A DNA stretch of 15,488 bases, from positions 1 through 15,488 of the forward strand of contig CAJVPJ010000854.1 in assembly GCA_910592205.1 (NCBI GenBank), given 5' to 3'. Within the stretch, counting starts at the first letter, position 1; every line of letters starts with the position of its first letter. The stretch is from Paraglomus occultum (lineage: Eukaryota; Glomeromycota; Glomeromycetes; Paraglomerales; Paraglomeraceae). Below, in pieces: positions 1 to 12,600 of the stretch. The position numbers and the translations under genes are program-made. The notes under the pieces were generated by a model. That model saw only the letters and a list, made by a program, of their open reading frames with translations, was not told the DNA's origin and ran no database searches.

Positions 1-54
1 TACTCCTTGTTAATCCAACGACTGAGGATCTTGTAAATCACAGTCCTCCGGCAA

Positions 55-72
55 CCGAAGCGAAGCCTTCGG
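55..72. repeat. Short hairpin with overlapping direct repeat
   Basis: CCGAAG and CTTCGG form a 6-bp stem with a 6-base loop. The unit CGAAG is also directly repeated (56-60 and 61-65). It lies just past the point where the dynein frame fails. Confidence 0.6.
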
Positions 73-105
73 CAAGATGGTACAGCAAACTTTGTCATTA
101 CTCAC

Positions 106-600
106 CCTTAGTCAAACAACCCAACAGCATACGCAAATGATTCGTCTGTTTTAATTCGCCCTCGCAAACTTTTACAATATCATTCAAATCTTGTCTGACT
201 TTCGAGAGAAGATTACGGCCAATAGAGTTCTCACGATCAAAGAATCTGAACAGCGGGTTTCTGATACTATCAGCAGTCTTCTGCATCGAACTGAGTTTCT
301 CTGGCAACATACTTAACCAGTTGTTCACGGCAGCAGATAGCTGGCGCATCCACGATGGTTGGCTAGACGGTCCTGCATTCTTTGCATTGGATTCTTGCGA
401 ATATGCTACTTCATCATCATCACTTATGCTCTTCATTTTACGAACTTTGCCTAACATGGCATAACCTTGTGTAGTTGCCAAGACTCTTTCTGCATTGCTT
501 GGTAGACCCAGCCATGCCGGAGGCTCTCTATCAGGTAATTTGTTGACCCACATTATAAACTGCTCAATCTTTGTGCCCTCTGGTATTCGTAGAAGATTGC
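106..600 (-). other. Start of dynein C-terminal domain, truncated
   Basis: The first part of the C-terminal domain is visible: [73 protein letters not shown] and [21 protein letters not shown] hydrophilic Ser/Asp/Asn-rich loop ([20 protein letters not shown]) sits where the family is variable. The open frame ends with TAA at 98-100, overlapping a GTGAGT donor at 105-100. The family's normal continuation (an LPxxW…WVSDF-type segment and beyond) is not readable in this frame, so the domain is incomplete here. Confidence 0.8.
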
Positions 601-3600
601 CATCGTCAGCATCGACAAGAGGGAAGTTAAGGTCATAAGCAGCAGGGGTGAAGAGCGTGTTTACAAAAGATTCCAAAAGACGCTTGTCGAATTCGTTATC
701 GATACGACCACCATAACCAGCAGTAGTGATCAAAGTACGCAAAGCATCCCACGGAATCTTATCGGGCGAGATATTCGATCGGCCTTGCGCAATACTGTCC
801 AGCCAGGCATCGATTGTGTTAATGGAAAAGTCCTGATCGGAATCGTTAAACTCGTACACCTTCGTCCAACCAAGTGGAACATATCGAAGACGCTCTTGTA
901 CAATCGCGTGTAACCAAGCAAGCAAGAAATACAAACGGGCAAGCTCAGTTGGACCTTTGCGAACACGTGCTGGCGTAATGCCTTTGAGTGAATCTTGAAG
1001 ATTTGCTTTGATTCCCGGTGGTGGTTCGAACATAAGAACGCGTGATAAGCGAAGGAGATTCACAGGCACTTTAGGATTTGTTTCCATCGTGAGGAATATG
1101 CGGAAGTTTCTGTTTGCTTTCATACTATGAAGTTTCTTCTCTAGTTGACCGAGCCACGAAGGAGCAAGATGTACGTTCTTCAATAACACCCATTGACCTG
1201 TCTTAATGGCGGAGTTGATCGCTTGATCGGCTAACGTAAAGCCTTCTTGAGAGCCCATAGCAACTGACGTGCAGCGAACGTTTACTTCTGCAACAAGATT
1301 ATCTACTCGATAACTGGCATCGTAACCAGGCACAGAACAAAGTGATATAGGTGTTGTCGGTTGAACTTCTTCCAGTACCATAGCCTTGAAATCCAACTCG
1401 GTTTGACCAAGGAAGTTTGAGTCAAAGACATCACTAACGAATGTTTTAGCGGCAGGTATGAGTCTGTCGGGTCTTAGGCATTTGATAAGAAGCATTCGGC
1501 GCAGCTGATTAACCGATTCTAATAAAATAATAAAATGCATGAAGTTAGGTAAATGTAAGATATTATACAATAAGGCGATAGATATTTGCTTCTTCCTATA
1601 CATACCAGGTAAATTAGATTCCCAGAATGTTGGGATTGAATTCTCGGCAGCATCATCTTTCATGAATTGCTCCCATTGATCCTCGTTGTCAGAAAGCTCA
1701 TCAGCAAGAGTTCTAAAGCAGGGAAGTGTGGAATATTCTTTTATGCGCGCCGCTTGTTCCGAGTCAAAGAGATCCTCCGATATTCCGAGATCTGCTGGAC
1801 TAACTTTAACACCAGGGACAACGTCTCCACCACTCAGCAAGAAATCATATTCGTTTTCATCAACCTGGTCAGGTGTACCACGCAGTTTGATTTGAGACAA
1901 TAAGAGAGCAAATGTGATATGGTCATCGTGAAGTAAAGCGCGTGAAACTCTTTGGAAAGTAACATTGAACAAATCACGAGAGAGAATATTCAAACGTTTG
2001 CTATTGTCTGTGACGTCCTGGAGATTTGGGTTATTGTGAAGAATGGATTGGAAGATTTCATAAAAGTATTCAAGTGAAAATTGATAGAAATGGTTGAGAA
2101 GATTCATTTGTTCCATAACGAAAAATACGGAACTACATGCCGAAGCAAGAGGTGTGTATTCCGTTGTGACCTGCTCAACTTCCTGAACTATAGTCTCTGT
2201 TTCCTCAATCTTACGGGTAATCTCTGCTGCTTCTTTCTTTAGTGTTTCTAATGTATCAAGAACTTTAGCGTCATCCAAAATGTTGCCTTTAGATTCATTT
2301 AAAGCTTGTAAAAGTGATTTCTCTAGATGTCTTAATTTCAATTTGAATTCTCCCTGCAGTTTAATTAGATCCGTTCTCTTCTTGTCAGTGTCGGGTCGTT
2401 CAACTTTAAGAACTTGGTTGAGGCATTGACTCTGCAAACTACTACGAGTGACAGTAAAGTTAACAAATGTCACACGACTGCATACATCCGGAGGGAAATT
2501 AACGGAAGGATCACGTGTCGATAAAAAGAGTGTGAATGACGGAGAGAAATCGATATCTTGTCCTCCTAATCTAATTAGAACACGACCTCCAGTGCGACGC
2601 AATTCTTTGTTCAAGACTGCATTAAGAATAGGGTCCAGATGTTCGACATCCTGGATCAGCAATGGATTTCCGAAACGTAGCGCAGATTCTAGATTTTTGA
2701 TGAATGAGTCGTCCAAGAAACTGGTGACCGTCATCTTCCTGTTCTTGTATTCGTTCATTAAGAAGGCAGTTGCTTGGCCGGAAGGATCGATGATGAGCGG
2801 ATATCTATTGAAACGTTTCAGCATGATAGCATTTTCTGTACATAAATCATCTGCTGGTAGGGAGTTTGCTTGCCATGACAATCGGTCGTCAGCAGAAGAT
2901 AAATACTCTGTTAACGACAAATCACTTTTGAATGAGACACCAGCAGCTATCAAATGGTTTATCCACTTGTTCAGAAGAACTTCACGATATTGTTGATCAA
3001 AGTAACCACCGTACGCAAGAAAAGCGGCTGATAATATAACGTCACCAACGATTGTTCCCATTTGTGTTTCGAATGCTTGACTCCCGGATTCCCATCTTGT
3101 TTTCTCGGATCCTAAACTATCAAGCAACTTTTCGCTGCGTGTAACTTTACTCTTCACCTGCTCCATTTCGGCCTTAATTCCTTCTGTTTCTCTGATTAAG
3201 TCAGCATAATCTTTCTTATATTGCTCAATCTTCTTTTCCAAATCAGCAATCATTTTACGGTTTGCCTCTGCATGTGCTTCGGTGGTCTCCTGACGTGTTT
3301 GTAGGCCCATGACTTCATTCCGCAGTGGACCAACTCTATCCAAGATTTCAGAGTAGCCTACTTGAGCTGTTACCCATTTAACTAATGGACCGCAAGCTTT
3401 GCTCGCTTTGTTGACGGTGTCGTAATTATATTCTTTCTGGTTAACGTATTCGGACTTCATCCTTTCTCTTATCTGTCTCGTCATATTCTTGTCAGTATCG
3501 TAGTTGACAATGTTGGCGATAAAATCGTCTCGGCGAACGACACTCTGGCAGTCCTTCCAAGCGTTTACTGGGAAGTTGAGTAAAGTACATACGGACATGA

Positions 3601-6600
3601 TTGCAAGCTTGACAGCTGCGGGTGGGTTATTCATATGACGAACTTCGGTAAGATGTTGCTTCTTAATACCACTGACGGCTTTCTTTGCTTCTTCAACGGC
3701 CGGCTCTGCATTTGCCAAATCATTCATTACTACCGTTCGCCTTTCTTCAATAGCGATCTTTTGTTGTTGAAGTACTTCTTCAAGTTTGCGGGCTTCTTCT
3801 TTCTTGGTCTCGGTTTTCTGTTGATCGATAAGCATAATTTTCAATTTCTCCTCGGCCTCGGCGTTCTTCGCTTTTAGTTCACCTTCTTTGATATTCAAGC
3901 TGACGCGTAATTCTTCTACTTTATCTACTGTATCTCTCAATTTTTCCAATCCAATATTTAAATGGCGTTGTTGTTCCTCTAGGTCTTCTCGTTTCTCATT
4001 AAACAAACGTACATAGTGATTGATAAAGTCCAGAAAATGACGAGGCGTGACATAGTTGTATCTGCCTTGTCGCTTGCTCAGTTTAGCATTGATTTCATAT
4101 AAGGATTGGTGCACATAAACAAATGCATTAACTATAGCATGTCGGTGGAGTGGTGGCATGCTCAAACCTCTGTAGACAATCGGGAAATTTGCAGGAGGGG
4201 AATATGATTGAAGATCTAAATCAAGATTTTGCGTGAACTCCATACCGACTTGGAAGAAAGCTTGGTCGGACCAATCACCGAACCAATCTAAGACACAACG
4301 ATTAAATAACGCTGGTGAAGTAGCAGCACGAGACGCCAAACCACCTTCTGGCGGATTCATTGTGAAGACAACGTGAAGATTCTTCATAACTTGTTGAGTA
4401 AACCACTTGTATAACTCTTCGTGGGTATCCAACATTAATCCATCTCGCTGAGCACCTTCTTTGCAACTCGTCATAAGAGCATTGTGTTCGTCACCTTCGA
4501 ATAAACCAGGAACTTCAGCGTTCGCCAGAAGAGTGTTCATACGTTCTAAGAACCCAGAGTCTAACACATTAGATTCATCCATTATGAAGCATATTTTCTC
4601 TCCTTTACATCCAGCCCGCCGCAAAACCGTTCTCAAATCTTCATCGAAATCTTCGCCTGTGTATTTGTTGTGCGCTTTGATTTGGAATACACTTAATCCG
4701 TTCATCCAAGCAACAAATCTTGAGAGAGTTGTTTTACCAGATCCGCTGACACCAATCAGCAATAAATGACCTTGCATTTGACGGAATACACGATCAATTC
4801 GAAGCACATGATCTAACACATCGTTAAACAATACTAGTGGTACATCTAATTCTTCCTCATAAAAGACCTTGAGACGAGCTTTCACGTAATCTCTCAGTTC
4901 TTCACGGTCAACAGGAATATAATACTTCGATAACCAGTTCGAGAATAAAATCGGTCGACCCAGTGCTTCGTCTTGGTTGAGACTGGGGAAGTGCTTCATG
5001 GCAATAGCATCAATGTTGTCATCAGTCCATTTGCGTTCTTCTTCGGTTACAAGACGATCTTGGAACAAGCGCAAAGCTTCATGCGCCCAAATACGAACGA
5101 GACCCTCCACTGAGAGAGATTCCATCGGTTTAATAGCTTCAAAGATACCCCTCATCCAACGCGTCAACTCACGAGGTGAGTATATGTAGTGAGCTTGTAT
5201 ATCTGGCGTAAACCTCTTCTGTGACATAAGATATAAATCAACCATAGCAGCAGTGAGCGGTTCAGCGTATGCACGTAGCGATGGAACAACCTTCAACATA
5301 GCACGCGAGAATGTGCCGTAAATCTGATTGAGAGATATTTCACCAGGATAATCAACCATAACTAATGGGGCATGACGTAGGAATCTGTGAGTAAGCGGCA
5401 CTCGACCAGGATCGGTTGGGGGATTACAAGCACCGACAAATTGAATACGTTCAAGCTTGACCCATGCTTTATCGGAAGTTCTCCAGTATCCTCCATATTC
5501 GATTAGTTGTCTTAAGAATGAAATCACGCGCTGAGTAGCATACTTGTCTGTGGCTGGAAGATTAATTTCGTCGCAAAATACGACAATCCATCGACCTATT
5601 GCTTTGGGTGATAAAATAACGCCAGTGGGTGTCTTTCGGTAATCGCAGTACTGATCAAAAGTCTTCAAGATAAGTTCCGGTGTAGTTGCACTGGAGAAAT
5701 TGAGACCGGCGACTTCCATATCTGGTAACTTTCTAAGTGCGCTGAAAAGCGTCATTGTCTTTCCTGATCCTGGAGGACCACAAAGAATTAGAGGTTTATG
5801 TTCAGACAGCCATGAATACAGCACTTCTTCATGTCTTATAGTATCAACCGTCGGAACAATGACGTCAGCTTCCGCAACAGTGTGTGTTTCGATTTCAATT
5901 GTCGGTACTCTACTTGTCCATGGAACCCATTCGCCATTACTGACTTGAACATCATAATCGATAATGGATGATCCAGGGCTGGCAGGCGGAAGATCGATGG
6001 TTACGATTCCGCGTACATAGTCTCCCAATTTAGCCCGCAAATCCAGTTTTGCGTCACCGGAGAAACTCCAGATAACACCAACAACCAGACGCTTGACAAC
6101 ATAAGCTTCCATGTGTTCTTGTGACATTGGGAAATCAGGATGATGAACATTATATTCAATCACGTTTCGAGCCGTCTTGTTGAGCAGGGAGAAGAGTGTA
6201 TTTAAAACGCGCATACGGGTAAAGTCCATAATGTGTTCAAGAGTCTCAGCATGTTCAAGTACTTTCGTAACAAACCCATCTTCGCTGACATGTGGGGCAA
6301 GAATATTTGCAACTGCTGCTTGTGTCAAAAGATTAGGTGAAACACTCTCTTCATTGTCACGTCCTTTTGGCATTCCATCTTCCTCATTATCATCCAAAGC
6401 AACATTCTTTAACGTCTCCAAGTAATTGGTATAAATCATTGGCAAAGTAACAACTTCCTCACTGAACCAAACCATACCACAGCGACTGACTGTAGCCAAA
6501 GTTGCATACTTAAGCGTTTCAACTTCGAACATAATACGAACGTTTCCAGGTAGACTAAGCCGCTCTCCGTTTGGCAAAGTAAGCAAACGATTGTCGTCCA

Positions 6601-9600
6601 GTACACTATTCAAATTCTCAACCCACTCGGGATCCACATCACCATCAAAGATAATCCAATGCCGCTTGTTGCTCTCGCCACGTACGTTATCAATAATCTT
6701 ACGAAGTATATGAGTGAACAACCCGTCTGTCCATTCACGGGTGGTTTGATCCAAGGTACCATACAGAGCGTCCTTGGATACAGCTTTCGGATCAATCACA
6801 TATGACATACCTTCAACTCCCTGAACTCGTTCCAAGGCAGACAGTAACACTTGCCAAGCCATTGACTTGCCAGAACCCGAAGGTCCTACCATCATCAGAC
6901 CATGGTGAATGTTTTGAATTTGATAAAGTTGAAGAACCTTCTCCATCCAAAGCTCCCCATCAACAAGGCGGCGTTCGCCACAAACTTTAATGATTTCTTC
7001 TTTGAGTCTATCGAGATCGACCGGTGCATATTCTACTCCGGGGAAGACGTCCGCAACCAGACTAAATAAAACGAATGATACGATTAGCCGACATGAATAA
7101 CAAATATAATTACCACCGATAAAAATTCCCAACAATACCTGGTCAGCAGTGGAATATCATCGGCAACCAATTTAGGTACAATAGTTTCACGGATACTTTG
7201 AATCAATATTTCTTGTTCAGGAACAGGTTCGGAAAGTTTCGAATACTCGTCTTCTGTCTTTGTTCCTTCTTGAATCATTTTTCGAAGATTATGTAGTCGC
7301 TCACGTTTCAGGTTACCGGCGCTTACGAGTACACTTTTGAGTGCACGAAGACCAAAGTCATAATGAGATTGAGGAGACAGTTGCTCGGAGCACAGATTAA
7401 ATAGAGGAACGACTTTGGAAGCAAGAATTTCAGCAGTACGGAAGCCTTGTGAATACAACATCACTTGAGCGATAAGTTCGCGATCTGGTTTCGTCATGGC
7501 GATGCTTCTGAATAATTTCTTCAAATTATCGGGTAGGTTAGAACGGCCAGCATATCCAGGATTCATGGTGATAAAGATACCTGTGATTTTAAGAAAAAAC
7601 AAAGATAAGGTTTTAAAAATTGTTATAAAGCATACTGACGCATAAATATCATTAACTTACCCGTATTGGTATTGACTTTCAGATTCTTTCCTACAATCTC
7701 GATCTCTGTATTTGGGTTATCCTTGGCAGCTTTGAGACCAAGCTGAATAGTCTGCACTTGCTGTGATACAGCCGACAAAATTCTTTCTTCAAGTCGGTTA
7801 AATTCATCAAAGCAGCCCCATGCTCCAACTTGGCACAGACCAACAAATATACGACCCATAGCTTGAAAGTCGAAATTTTCGTCACAACAGAATACCAGCA
7901 CAAACCGGCCAAGTTGAACACCTAATGCTTTAACTGACTCTGTCTTGCCAGTACCGGCGGGTCCAAATGGTGATCCACCCAGACGACCCTCTAAAGCTTG
8001 TGTGAGCGTGAGGTAACATCTATCAGTAAGAGGAGTCTGCACAAGACGATCTGGGACACCAAGGTATTCGTATCCATAATAGAACTGAGCATTAGCCATG
8101 TTAATGACCAAACGTACTAATGGGTCTTCTGCGTCTTTGTTGAAATAGAATCTCATCTGGTATAGCCATTCAAAGTCCTTCGGTCCTGAGACTTTGTTGC
8201 GAATCAATTGACGGAGCAAGTCACGCTGATGAACAAGTTCAGTAATAAGATGCTCGCATTTCTTTCGCTTGGTAGGAGGTAAATCTTGTAATACAGTATC
8301 GGCCAAAACCTCAAGTCCGCGTAGAACGTATCCTAGAGCGTTATTCATTGGAGTTTGGTCATTTTGATCACCTTCAGACATGGTCGTAAGAGCTTTATCA
8401 ACCGATTGTGTCCAAATAATTTGTATGGCCACTACAACTAGCTGAGCCGGATATTTGTCAATCCAATCCAAGAAAACGTTAGTGTCCAAATCATCTGCAA
8501 GATAAAACGTATTCATTTCGGTGACGGCATCCGTTAGCAAAATTGCCAGCGAGACCTTCATTTCTTTCTCTATCATTGTCAACCAGTCATTGATCTTTGG
8601 ATTCTCTTTGATAGATATAGGCTTCTTGAAATATACTTCTTCTCCTTCGCGAGATGCCATGCCGGAAATTACGGTATTCTCTTCGGTTAAGATAATGTTT
8701 GACACACCAGCAAACATTTTCTTGAAATGCTTTTGAATACGAACGACGTCCTTTGAGTTACCAATGATCTCGAGTAAATCTTCATCACCGACGAAATAGA
8801 AACGTGGGAACGAAGAACGCTCCCGTTCAAGATATTCACCAAGTGCCTTTTGAATTTTGTTTAACAGTTCGGCCAAACGTTCTAATGATTTTAGGACATC
8901 GGGTATCGTAAGGACATCCATGACGCACGGTGATTTGTTGACTCTCTTCATTACAGTCAGAAATTCCGAATTGATATTGGCAAACCGTTGACTTTCAACT
9001 GGAAGAAGGTGTTTGATATCAGCACTACCACTAAATATACCCTCGAGGTACACCCATTGACGCTGTACATCAATCCAGACATCGAATAAAACGTGGATAC
9101 GGTTAAGTTTATCTTCCCAGGACGAGGCCTCCTCCTCAAACGATTTATAATAAGGTGACATTTTCATCGCCGTCAAAGAATTAAGATTCTCACTGCACTT
9201 TGTGAACAAGTCATCCCATCCTCTAATCAAGCGGGTTTTGTTCTGATAATTAACAAGTTCGAGCATGTAATTCTTCCATGTCTCCCGCACCTACATAGAC
9301 AACGTATTGAGTCGAAGTTTTCCAACGAGTAATGCAATAAAAAATGCAGACAAAAACATACCTGTTTCAAGTATTCCTCCAAAGCCATTTCGCCCTGAGC
9401 TTGGGTTATAATCTCTCTGACCGTCGTTTCATTTTTGCGCAAATCCATATCCCAAATGTTGCCTACTGTCATTTCAGAAAACATCCATCTGTTTTCGACT
9501 CTCAAAGTTTTGAATAACTGTTTCCAATGCCTTTCTTTCAACGCATCTGATTTCAAGTCTGACAAAATTGGATTTATTTTGATATACCCCTTCAGCGTCT

Positions 9601-12600
9601 CTTGCAAATATTCAAAGGCAGCGTATTGTCTTGTAGTTGTATTCATTTGGTTAGTTGAATTCAATAAATTATCCAATTGCTGACGAAGCTTACGCGGCAC
9701 AACGGATGACCATAACTGTTCTTTTGTATCGTCTATAGACTGCCAAACCTTTCCTAGAGAATTCCAAACAGCCTTAAAAGCGTCAAGCTCTTCCAACACC
9801 GGATCCAACTGACTTTCGGAAACAAGGTCAAGATGTAAGGCATACTTCGCACGACAGTTAGCGTCGAATTTAGTCTTGAGATCATTGAAGCGTTTTTCGA
9901 AATCGCTGAGAGTCTTTTGAGCAACATCAGGCTTTATGTCTCCTTGAATTGGTCTCTTATCTGCCCATTCAGTGAGAGTTTCCTTGATATTGGCTTCGAT
10001 AAGACGGTCTTCGTCTTCAAGTTGTTTCTGAAGCCGTTCGCGTTGTTCCTTGATAACTAGATTTGCGACTTTGAGAAGTTGATTCAGACCGTCCCAAGCA
10101 CCTTCAATTCGGCCAATTGATAATCGATCGTCATTAGAAGTATATCGATGACGGTTAAGGGTCTTTTCTCCGTTACGGAATACATTGATTTCCTGATCCC
10201 ATTTGGCAATTTTAACATTTAAATCTTGGACAAGAGTAACGTAGGCAACCGATACACCAGTGATCTTGCTTTCCTTTGCGTAGTTTTCAAGATCATCTTT
10301 AGATTTCGCAACCTCTGTATAGAATTGGCCCATTGAATCGCCGAGTTTGCTTGCAAAGTTCCTCAGTATTTCCTTTTGCCAGAAGTCATACTTGTCGCCA
10401 ACTTTACTCTGTACTTGTCCGTAATTAACAACTATTGGACCAAATGAGCGTTCCTGCTCCGAGTTGTCAAATGTAGTGCGAGACTTCTTGAGTTCAGCGA
10501 GAATCTTTTGCCATTCATTAAGGTTGTCGCCAAGGCGTTTGTATACGTCTGTATCTTCAAGATCCCAGAGAGACTGAAATTGGAGCCATTTGCTGACATA
10601 TTTGGTAACTTCTTTCAACTTCTCTTCAATAATTTCGTAAGCCTTTGCGAGTAATCCTTCGGGAATTTCGGTCAATAAGCTCGCGAAACTGGTCTCTTCG
10701 GATACATTGTTAATTACTGGCAATTCTATATCATATCGCGTAGCTTGAATTCTTGGTAAGTTGCAGACGACTGCAAGCCATTCGTGTAATTGCCTATACC
10801 AATGAGCCCTGGCCTCTTCAATCGGGGGCCTTAGATGGATGACCTGATTTCGAATAATAATCTCATGTTCCCAGGCCTTGAATTTCGGCTTCATCTCTGA
10901 TGTTTGTTTATCATCCGCTTCAACCTCTGATTTGACATTACGACGCTTGCCTTTTGTGGATTTTCCTCGATCACGTGAAGTTGAGTCAACAGTAGTTGAA
11001 TCGGCTCCATAGCGAAGAAATTCTTCTGTCCAGGCTTTGACGGCTTGTTGCAGACGCGTGAGGAGAACTTGCTCGACTTGTTTGTCAAGTCTATTAACCC
11101 AATTGTTCAAGTTGGAGTATCCCTCGAGGTTCAAGCGATCCACCTTTGTTGAGCAATTTGCAAGACAAAGTTCGTTAGGTACTTACCAGAACTAAAAACG
11201 TCAGAAGAATGATAAAGTCATACCTTCTTTTGAATCTTATCCAAATGTTCTCTAAACTTTTCAACGTCAAATGGACATACTCGCAAGTCTTCAATGGATC
11301 TCTGAATCTCTTCATAATCAGTAATTAACGCATCAACTTTACTTTGAAATATAGAAACCAGGTCAGCGAACTCTTTGACGAAAGTGATGTGCCGATCTTC
11401 TCTTGGTTCCAAAGCACCAGTAGCCATATGTGGTCGATAATGAGGATCGTATGTGTTGACAAAGTAGTCCCATTTATAATTGATACCGGTAGCGATTTTG
11501 GCTTGCACTTCAGTTCTGTAACTGGCCACGAGGATAGCGATTTCATTCTCATATTGCTTGACTTTATCAATCGTCTGCTGATAAGTTCTAACAGTCTCCA
11601 TCAGACTCACGGCAAACGGATATACGCGTTTTGCATCCTTGGCAACATTACTGACTGCATGAGGCACATGATAATTCAGCCACAGAAGATTTCGCACCTC
11701 TTTGAAAAGTGTAATAATCTGAGGGTTAAAGTTAACACTGAGTTGAAGTTGATTGTTTGCGGCGCGATTCTTGGTGATTTCGAACAATTTCCCAGAAACA
11801 CTAAGATCACGGTTATTGATATCCTTGATCCAGGCGTCATATATAGGTTTAGTATCCAACTTCTTTCGGAAATTATTGCTTTCTGTTTGTAGTTTCTCTC
11901 CTTCGGCATAGTTCTCCCATCCTTTACCCAACACATCTTCGACACGGTTCATATACGTTTGTAGCTGACGTTCGATTTGACGAGCCCAAATCATGGCCCC
12001 CGAAACAACAGGCAAGTCGCGAAGTTGAGCCATATGGAATGATTCAGCGCGCCGATATTGCATTTTGAATTTATTATGAAGTTTTTGGATATCGTCTTTG
12101 ACAGAATCAATCAATTGAGTTTGATACTCTTGAATGGCACCTCGAATCTGTTAGAATATTAAGAGTTCGACTGATTAGTTAAATTGCCGATTAAACCGTG
12201 AACTTTCGCCAACGCAAATGTAGCTCACCTTTGGTCTGACAAACAATGCATTAAACTTCGAGAACACTCTAAACATCTCATTTGCATTCTTACAGGTCCC
12301 CAATCGATCTCTCAATCGCGTAATGATCTGAGTCTCAACTCTTGACACACGCTCATTGTATAAATTTTCGGCATCCGTCCATATCTCGGTTCCCTCGGGT
12401 GAAACGTCAAGTACATTTATATCTTTCAAACTCTCATATGCCTGTCTTACTTCCTCGATGGAATCGATATCACTCATACTAACACTTTCTTCTTGTTGCT
12501 GAACTGAATTAGCGTCATCTTCCACGATAATCTTTGTAACCCCTTTCGGCTGTGTCATGACTTTGACAATTGTCTGATGTAATTGTTCGTGTTGCTTGCG

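Noticed and set aside
90-105. A 16-nt GT-AG intron at the left edge
   Set aside because: It is far below the size a spliceosome can handle in fungi, and the resulting join (LTKVCCTILPK) fits the family poorly.
2448-2996. 182-codon open frame on the plus strand
   Set aside because: It lies entirely antisense to the conserved AAA5 coding sequence and its translation resembles no protein family, so it is a shadow frame.
7062-7135. Extension of the long coding frame upstream to an ATG at 7135
   Set aside because: This sequence is intron 7: splice signals and the family alignment place the exon start at 7061, and the apparent signal-peptide-like N-terminus ([14 protein letters not shown]) is intronic.
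11344-11892. 182-codon open frame on the plus strand, antisense to tail exon 4
   Set aside because: The minus-strand frame is clear dynein tail; the plus-strand protein has no recognisable motif and no supporting signals.
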